IMG/VR virus record: IMGVR_UViG_3300029319_006496
Location: 1-47,290 of that record
Source of the DNA: a virus
DNA: 47,290 nt
Strand: one strand, 5' to 3'
Shown here: in pieces, positions 41,941-47,290 of the stretch
How the letters are laid out: every line of letters begins with the position of its first letter
How positions within the stretch are numbered: the first letter of the stretch is position 1
The notes under the pieces: model-generated
The model's database searches: none
Told to the model about the DNA's origin: nothing
The model's input: only the letters and a program-made list of their open reading frames with translations
Made by a program: the position numbers and the translations under genes

Positions 41941-42673
41941 TATCTTAGCTCGAAATCTGTATTTTCAATATACGTTTAATTCTACACCTAAAGTAGAAAT
42001 ATCAAATCGAACAGAGAAATATCCTTACGAAGGATTTCTAAAAATAGATTTTGGTATTCTTGATAGCAAAAGACAACAAACTAACTTAGTAATGAGTAAA
42101 ATGGCAAACCCTCCTTGTTGGTATGGGACTCAGATGTTTTCATTTTATGTACCCTGGGTCATTCAAGTTACGACTTGGGATTCCCAAGACGGATTTCAGA
42201 TTTTAAGTTATCATCAATATAATGATTATAATAGAGATGTTCAAATAAAGTTATATACTGATGATTGGGAACAAATGTGCACTTGGATAAAAGTTTGTTT
42301 CGAATACAGAAATCTTCATAGATGTCATTTAAACTTTGCTGTAAATAATAAAGATTTACAAAGAAGAGCAGCAAAAGATTTCGGTGTATCGTTTTTAGAT
42401 ATGGATGATGAAATGTTTAGTGTTTATAAAACTTACAATATAGGTAGATTTGAACAACCAGAAGATTCAGGAAACACGATAAAAATTTTAGATGAAAATC
42501 AAAAAGAAACACAAATACCCAATCCTTATCCTGAATCATCACCTGCAGGTAAGAGATTTGTTGAGACTAATATGTTTTACTCAATGAAAAATCCTAGAGA
42601 CCCATTTCAGTTAGGTGATGAAGATGTAGCTAAAGATATTCTAGGATTATCAGATTTGGAGATGTTTAGATGA
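41930..42673 (+). CDS. Carbamoyltransferase partner protein of unknown function, copy 1
   Basis: 247 residues, ATG overlapping the carbamoyltransferase end by 11 bases. Aromatic-rich beta/alpha pattern: FSFYVPWVIQV, then DVQIKLYTDDWE, a HRCHLNF strand, YKTYNIGRFE and a C-terminal KNPRDPFQLGDEDVAKDILGLSD. It is clearly related to the gene at 43748-44533. It matches no family I know. Always placed here directly after a carbamoyltransferase, it may be a partner, acceptor-specificity factor or further modifying enzyme. Confidence 0.75.
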   Translation: MLSNILARNLYFQYTFNSTPKVEISNRTEKYPYEGFLKIDFGILDSKRQQTNLVMSKMANPPCWYGTQMFSFYVPWVIQVTTWDSQDGFQILSYHQYNDYNRDVQIKLYTDDWEQMCTWIKVCFEYRNLHRCHLNFAVNNKDLQRRAAKDFGVSFLDMDDEMFSVYKTYNIGRFEQPEDSGNTIKILDENQKETQIPNPYPESSPAGKRFVETNMFYSMKNPRDPFQLGDEDVAKDILGLSDLEMFR

Positions 42674-43755
42674 GTAGTTTATTCGGAGTTTATGGAGGAC
42701 CAAGTTCTCACGATGCGGGAGCTGTTTTAGTTAAAGACGGAAAAATATTATCAGCTATTCAAGAAGAAAGACCGAAACGAATTAAAGTTTGTGATGATTT
42801 AGATGCTATTGCTGACTTTTCTATTCAGAGAATTGAAAACGAATTTAAAATGAAACTTAATCAAGCTGACTACGTTTGTACAGCCACTCCGTTAAGTGCT
42901 GTCTCTTCATTTTGGAATGAAACACATAACGTACCAAAGGAAAAAATTTATATTGTAAATCATCACGATGCACATTGTTATGGAGCATATTATACATCAG
43001 GTTTTAATGAACCAACATTAGTTATTTCGTATGATGGAGGAGGACTTGGACATTTATACGGACACGAAAACACTTATGGTAAATTGTATCTAGCTGAAGA
43101 TAACACAATGAAACATCTCAATACAATGGCATTTAGTAAGAGTTCGACTATTCCTTGTGCTTATGCTTATACAACACGTTGGTTAGGTTGGAGAATCCAT
43201 AAAGATGAGGGAAAAGTAACAGGTCTAGCAGGTCATGGTGTATATGATGAAACAATTTATAAAAGTTTTGAATTTTTATGTCAGTACGATAAACACACGA
43301 TGACATTTACACCTCCAGGACTTTCAACTTCAGACTTAGGAATACATTTAGTTTTTGAGTATTTAGAAGATATGAAAGTTATTCCTACACGTTACACAAG
43401 AGATGATGAACAGAAAGCAGCTAACTTAGCTTATAATATGCAATTGTTTTTAGAAAACAGAATGAAAGAATATTTAAATCATTTACACGAAGTCTATCCT
43501 GAATACACAAGAGTGGTAGTTGCAGGAGGAGTATTTTCAAATGTAAAACTAAATCAAAAACTTAACGAACTAGATTGGGTAGAAGAAATGTATGTGTATC
43601 CGGCAATGACAGATGCAGGACTAGCTTTAGGAGCTACTCTCAAAAAAGCTGTAGAACTAGGAGAGTGGAAGACACAAAGATTTAATGACGTGTTTTTAGG
43701 TACAAAATATACACAACAAGAAATAGATTCAATTATAGGATGGTCTGATGAATAA
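42670..43755 (+). CDS. Truncated carbamoyltransferase: Kae1-like domain only
   Basis: 361 residues, ATGA overlap with the previous gene. Closely similar to residues 1-350 of the enzyme at 40306-41940 (VYGGPSSHDAG, IQEERPKRIK, NHHDAH, SYDGGGL, KDEGKVTGLAGHG, VAGGVFSNVKLNQ, YPAMTDAG). It ends at GTKYTQQEIDSIIGWSDE, the exact place where the full-length copy passes into the YrdC-like domain. That domain, which makes carbamoyl-adenylate, is absent. The N-terminal motifs are conserved, so this looks like a kept transferase half that may take its donor from the other copy, rather than junk. Confidence 0.88.
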   Translation: MSSLFGVYGGPSSHDAGAVLVKDGKILSAIQEERPKRIKVCDDLDAIADFSIQRIENEFKMKLNQADYVCTATPLSAVSSFWNETHNVPKEKIYIVNHHDAHCYGAYYTSGFNEPTLVISYDGGGLGHLYGHENTYGKLYLAEDNTMKHLNTMAFSKSSTIPCAYAYTTRWLGWRIHKDEGKVTGLAGHGVYDETIYKSFEFLCQYDKHTMTFTPPGLSTSDLGIHLVFEYLEDMKVIPTRYTRDDEQKAANLAYNMQLFLENRMKEYLNHLHEVYPEYTRVVVAGGVFSNVKLNQKLNELDWVEEMYVYPAMTDAGLALGATLKKAVELGEWKTQRFNDVFLGTKYTQQEIDSIIGWSDE

Positions 43756-44533
43756 TAATATACAACGTATGGATGAGGGATTCTTTAGAAGTGTAGGTCC
43801 TAGAATAGAATTAACATTTAACTTAGGACCTAAATTAAAGATTTTTGGTGAAAAAACAACAACAAAAAAATATAAAAATCAAGATGTTAGAAAAAACTAT
43901 TTAGTTTTATTCAATCACATAACTAAATCACAACAAAGACATTGGTTGACTTCAGGAGTTGTTCCAGCTCAAGAAGTGGGTTTTGATTATTATCAGAATG
44001 CTTTCGCTACTTTTTATGTCGATTGGTTTATAGAAGTAAAAGAATTTAATCCAGATTATGGATTTCATAGTATTTTTAGTCAACGGATAAATTTGATAGG
44101 AAAAAATGTAATAGTCAAACTCAATACAAATGATGATGAGGAAGCAGATATATGGGCTCAAGTAGCTGTCGATTTTCAAAAGAAACACGATTGTAATTTG
44201 ATAATCCAATCAAAGTCTGATTATGTAATCAGAAAATATCAAGATGGTACAATACCCTATGTAATCACTGCTCAGTGGAATGAAAGACTACAAAATATAT
44301 ATGCTACTTATGATATAGGTCGTTATCAGTTTGAAGAGTTTGGTTCTAATCTGTCGGGTAATGCTATACATTATGATATAATGGATGAAGCTAATTTACC
44401 TAATCAAATAGGTAACAGGTATCCTACAACAAATTTATTTGCTTCTTTTAAGAATCCTCGTAATTATAATAATCAAACGAGTGAAGAGATTGCAAAAGAC
44501 ATATTAGGTCTTTCAGATTGGAGTATAATATGA
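43748..44533 (+). CDS. Carbamoyltransferase partner protein of unknown function, copy 2
   Basis: 261 residues, overlapping the preceding gene by eight bases. Paralogue of 41930-42673: shared TFNxxPK-x-I start, FATFYVDWFIEV, NVIVKLNTND, HDCNLII, YATYDIGRYQ and the terminal SFKNPRN...EEIAKDILGLSDW. The pair repeats the order carbamoyltransferase then partner, indicating duplication of a two-gene cassette. Conserved Trp, Tyr, Asp and Arg positions suggest an enzyme or sugar-binding fold, but I see no known signature. Confidence 0.75.
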   Translation: MNNNIQRMDEGFFRSVGPRIELTFNLGPKLKIFGEKTTTKKYKNQDVRKNYLVLFNHITKSQQRHWLTSGVVPAQEVGFDYYQNAFATFYVDWFIEVKEFNPDYGFHSIFSQRINLIGKNVIVKLNTNDDEEADIWAQVAVDFQKKHDCNLIIQSKSDYVIRKYQDGTIPYVITAQWNERLQNIYATYDIGRYQFEEFGSNLSGNAIHYDIMDEANLPNQIGNRYPTTNLFASFKNPRNYNNQTSEEIAKDILGLSDWSII

Positions 44534-45090
44534 ACTTAGACGTGATAACAATTAATAATTTCTACACTAACCCTGATGAAGTTAGACGAGACGCTCTTGC
44601 TTTACCTTTTACAAAAGAAGGAAACTATCCGGGTAGTAGAACTGAACCTTATTTAAACGATTCTATTAAAAATGTAATACAAGATATAATTTATCCTTAT
44701 GGGGGTAAAATAAGTAATTTTTCTGAGGACGTCAACGGGGCATTTCAAATAACATATGCTTGGGAGAAATCCTGGATACACGCAGATACCAATAACACGT
44801 GGGCTGGCTTATGTTATTTGACCCCTGACGCTCCTCCATCATCAGGAACTGGTTTCTATAAACACAGAGAAACTGGAATATCGAATACTAGACAAGATGA
44901 AGAGATGTCAAAAGAAATAGAGGCCCATGGTCAAGAATATTTTAGATGGGAATTAGTTCAAAAAGTCTCAAATGAATATAATAAATTAGTTTTATACGAC
45001 GGACAATTATTTCATAAGAGTTTAGATTATTTCGGTCATAATTTAGAAAATGGTCGATTAACACAAGTATTTTTCTTTGATACAGAATGA
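44530..45090 (+). CDS. 2-oxoglutarate/Fe(II) oxygenase-like protein (DUF6445-like)
   Basis: 186 residues from the ATG at 44530, with GGAG six bases upstream and an ATGA overlap with the previous gene; a TTG at 44518 is less likely. The sequence shows ITINNFYTNPDEVRRDALAL, YPGSRTEPY, SWIHADTNNTWAGLCYLTPDAP, SGTGFYKHRE, VLYDGQLFHKS and GRLTQVFFF. HxD in WIHAD, the distal His in LFHKS and the Arg of GRLTQ fit the iron and 2-oxoglutarate ligands of the double-stranded beta-helix oxygenases that include prolyl hydroxylases. The substrate is unknown; hydroxylation of a fibre residue or sugar is an inference. Confidence 0.7.
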   Translation: MNLDVITINNFYTNPDEVRRDALALPFTKEGNYPGSRTEPYLNDSIKNVIQDIIYPYGGKISNFSEDVNGAFQITYAWEKSWIHADTNNTWAGLCYLTPDAPPSSGTGFYKHRETGISNTRQDEEMSKEIEAHGQEYFRWELVQKVSNEYNKLVLYDGQLFHKSLDYFGHNLENGRLTQVFFFDTE

Positions 45091-45881
45091 AGATAGTATT
45101 AACAGGCTGGAACGGTTTTATCGGTCGAAATATAATGAAAACATTGATTGATGTTCACGATATAGATGAACTTATTTTGATAGAGAGTGATTTTACATCA
45201 AAACCCTCTTGGGAGAGAAATTTAGAAGTTGGTATCGATAGTTGTGATTCAATAATTCATTTAGGAGCTAACGTTGATACCACTGATAATAATGTAGACT
45301 CAATGTTAAAATCAAATTATTTGATGAGTAAAAAAATATTTGATTTAGCTAAAAAATACGATAAACAAGTAATTTATAGTTCATCTGCTGCTAATTACGG
45401 AACAGATGGAACACCTTCAAATATATACGGTTGGTCTAAATTGTTAGCTGAACAATATGGATTAGCTTTAGGAATAGATTTTGTAGCTCTCAGATACTTT
45501 AATGTATATGGTCCTGGTGAAGAAAGAAAAGGAAAAATGGCTTCAGTAGCTTATCAAGCATGGAAATTAGGTTCATTTAGAATATTTCCTAAAAAAGCTA
45601 CACGAGATTTCGTTTACGTAAAAGATATTGTATCCGCGACAATTTATCCACTATTTAATAATGTCGAACCTGGTGTTTATGATGTAGGTTGTGGTGAATC
45701 GAGATTGTTCGAAGATGTTTTAGATTTAATGGAAATACCTTATGAATATACATCAGATTATGAAATACCTAGTTGGTATCAGTTTTATACAAAGTCAGAT
45801 AAATCAAAATGGATACCTGGTTGGGAACCTGAATATAATTTAGAATCAGGAATAAAAGATTACAAGGAATATTTAAAATGA
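45087..45881 (+). CDS. hldD: HldD-like ADP-heptose 6-epimerase / extended SDR sugar epimerase
   Basis: 264 residues, ATGA overlap. Extended short-chain dehydrogenase fold: NAD-binding GWNGFIG (7-13), catalytic SSSAANYG and YxxxK in YGWSKLL. The block [23 protein letters not shown] and [10 protein letters not shown] correspond closely to the E. coli HldD blocks [20 protein letters not shown] and RDFVYVGDV. The C-terminal [12 protein letters not shown]...GIKDYKEYL also matches. HldD converts ADP-D-glycero- to ADP-L-glycero-D-manno-heptose. It is about 45 residues shorter than E. coli HldD (310), so a trimmed or altered-specificity enzyme is possible. The heptose kinase next door supports the call. 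Confidence 0.8.
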   Translation: [264 protein letters not shown]

Positions 45882-46636
45882 AAATCTTGGTTATAGGTGA
45901 TAGTTGTAAAGACAAATATATATACGGATTATGTGAAAGAATGTGTCCTGAAGCACCAGTACCAGTATTTCAACCCATAAAAGAGAAGACTAATATGGGA
46001 ATGGCAGGAAACGTAGCTGCTAACGTTATATCTTTAGGATATGAGTGTGATATTATCACAAACGATAATACTATCGAAAAGGTAAGGTATGTTGACTCAA
46101 GAACACACCAAATGATAATAAGAGTGGATAATAATGATTTCGTCAAAGACAAGTATAAACACGATGAAAGTAAACTTTTAGGTTATGATGGTATCATTAT
46201 TTCAGATTATGACAAAGGTTTTTTGAGTTCAAATGATATAAAACAAATTCTAAAAACAGAAACACCTACTTTTCTTCAATCTAATAAATTACTAGGTGAA
46301 TGGTGTGTGAACGCTGACATTATCAAGTTAAACGAGTATGAATATCAAAAAACAAAACACTTACTCGAAAGTCTTTATTATTCAAACTATCCTGGTATTG
46401 ATAATAAGTTAATCGTTACATTGGGTGATAAAGGTTGTACTTTTAGAAATAAAGAATATCCTGTTACAACAAAAGTAGAAGTCAGAGATGTTTCAGGAGC
46501 AGGAGATACTTTTTTAGCTGCTTTTACGTTGTCATATTTATCAAATAATAATCCCGACACGTCAATCAAGTTTGCTCAAGAGTGTTCAGCTGAAGTAATT
46601 CAAAAACACGGAGTTGAGGTCGTTACAACGAAATGA
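45878..46636 (+). CDS. HldE-type heptose-phosphate kinase (PfkB family), kinase domain only
   Basis: 252 residues, ATGA overlap at both ends. PfkB/ribokinase fold with the HldE N-terminal signature GDSCKDKYIYG and CPEAPVPVF, then GMAGNVAANVISLG, RYVDSRTHQMIIRVD and the catalytic DVSGAGDTFLAAF near the end. HldE kinase makes D-glycero-D-manno-heptose 1,7-bisphosphate. The usual kinase domain is about 315 residues, so this copy is short, and the C-terminal adenylyltransferase domain of bifunctional HldE is missing; that step must come from another phage gene or the host. Confidence 0.8.
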   Translation: MKILVIGDSCKDKYIYGLCERMCPEAPVPVFQPIKEKTNMGMAGNVAANVISLGYECDIITNDNTIEKVRYVDSRTHQMIIRVDNNDFVKDKYKHDESKLLGYDGIIISDYDKGFLSSNDIKQILKTETPTFLQSNKLLGEWCVNADIIKLNEYEYQKTKHLLESLYYSNYPGIDNKLIVTLGDKGCTFRNKEYPVTTKVEVRDVSGAGDTFLAAFTLSYLSNNNPDTSIKFAQECSAEVIQKHGVEVVTTK

Positions 46637-47290
46637 AAGCAGCTGTAATATATAATTTTAATGAACCCTTAGTAGTTGAAAAACTTAACTTAAAACACAA
46701 ATGTCAAGTAGGACAAGTGTTAGTAGAGGTTCGTAGTAGTGGTATATGTGGAGCTCAACTAGGTCATATTTCAGGTGTTAAAATAAAAAAAGAGTTTTTA
46801 CCTTGTTTACTTGGACACGAAGGAGGAGCTAAAGTACTTGAAGTTGGTGAAGGAGTAACAACGGTAAGTCCAGGCGATAGAGTAGTGATGCACTGGAGAA
46901 AAGGAGATGGGATAGAATCAGAGTTTCCGAAGTATGTTTCAGAGAGTAGTGGTAAAATTGTAGGAGGAGGATTAGTTACAACATTCAATGAGATGGCTAT
47001 AGTCTCAGAGAACAGAGTAACAAAAATAGATGATGATATTCCATATGATGTTGCTGCTTTGATGGGTTGTAGTGTTACGACAGGTTTAGGTATTATTAAT
47101 AATGAAGCTAAATTAAAAATAGGTCAATCAATAGCTATATTTGGGTCAGGAGGAGTAGGATTAAATGTTGTTCAAGGAGCCTCACTCGTATCAGGAAATC
47201 CTATTATAGCCATAGATGTTCACGACAATAAACTTGAGTTAGCCAAAGAGTTCGGAGCTACTCATACAATAAACACAAGTAAAGAAGATG
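46633..47290 (+). CDS. Zinc-type medium-chain alcohol dehydrogenase, 3' end outside window
   Basis: At least 219 residues, ATGA overlap with the kinase, open to the last base. N-terminal GroES-like domain with the catalytic zinc region SGICGAQLGHISG and LLGHEGG, followed by PGDRVVMHWRKGDGIESEF. The Rossmann start is IFGSGGVGLNVVQGA, with the acidic NAD site in AIDVHDNKLELAKEFGA. The four-Cys structural zinc lobe of classical ADHs is missing, replaced by ESSGKIVGGG. In the catalytic motif the usual CGSD is CGAQ. I associate dehydrogenases with HWRKG-x-GI-S with bacterial polysaccharide gene clusters, so a sugar-oxidation role is inferred. Confidence 0.8.
   Translation, partial: MKAAVIYNFNEPLVVEKLNLKHKCQVGQVLVEVRSSGICGAQLGHISGVKIKKEFLPCLLGHEGGAKVLEVGEGVTTVSPGDRVVMHWRKGDGIESEFPKYVSESSGKIVGGGLVTTFNEMAIVSENRVTKIDDDIPYDVAALMGCSVTTGLGIINNEAKLKIGQSIAIFGSGGVGLNVVQGASLVSGNPIIAIDVHDNKLELAKEFGATHTINTSKED

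Noticed and set aside
46531-46544. Another ATATTTAT element inside the kinase gene
   Set aside because: It sits mid-gene in conserved PfkB coding sequence with no nearby start; likely a chance match in AT-rich DNA.
1-47290. tRNA genes, insertion sequences, attachment sites and replication origins
   Set aside because: I saw no cloverleaf-like sequence, transposase, integrase or iteron cluster while reading; a tRNAscan or covariance search was not possible.

Overview
The window looks like part of the genome of an AT-rich, tailed marine phage of the T4-like (contractile-tail myovirus) superfamily. Every gene I can support is on the + strand, packed with ATGA, GTGA or TAATG overlaps. The order terminase, portal, prohead protease, scaffold, major capsid, neck, tail terminator, fibres is a T4-type virion module. 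Clear GGAG/AAGGAG ribosome sites and a phage-borne ribosomal protein bS21 point to a Shine-Dalgarno-using host. The low GC and gene style resemble phages of SAR11-like marine bacteria, but the host is inference.

Layout. 1-4757: the end of a GH108-type lysozyme, a 1313-residue fusion (P-loop kinase, HIGH-type nucleotidyltransferase, nucleic-acid-ligase-like domain) and a zinc-ribbon protein. 4781-18122: packaging and head genes (large terminase, portal, gp21 protease, gp22 scaffold, gp23 capsid) with a run of small coupled head-region genes, one of them interrupted by an in-frame TGA, and the bS21 gene. A strong intrinsic terminator follows gp23. 18184-22276: neck and connector proteins and two gp15-like tail terminators; the second is fused to a fibre-like region. 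22286-36666: about 14 kb of fibre and adhesin genes, including a zinc-ribbon/NUMOD3 fragment, a fibre with a cupredoxin-like motif, a 1436-residue repeat fibre and three tandem collagen-like fibres ending in S74 chaperones.

36723-47290 (continuing past the end): a second, tightly coupled operon of modification enzymes. It holds a GT4-type glycosyltransferase fused to a TibC/AAH-like protein O-heptosyltransferase, a radical SAM/SPASM protein, a complete carbamoyltransferase, a duplicated partner protein of unknown function, a second carbamoyltransferase lacking its carbamoyl-adenylate domain, a 2-oxoglutarate/Fe(II) oxygenase-like protein, an HldD-like epimerase, an HldE-type heptose kinase and an MDR dehydrogenase. 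Together they read as making ADP-heptose or a related sugar, attaching it to protein and decorating the product. The adjacent Ser/Thr/Gly-rich fibres are the obvious candidate substrate. That link is inference, and it is the best candidate here for a poorly described system.

Window-wide signals: the tetramer GATC appears to be absent, with Asp codons switched to GAC before every C-starting codon that I checked. A repeated ATATTTAT(A/T) element sits in most of the real intergenic gaps and is a probable late-promoter element, although its orientation is reversed relative to the T4 late box.
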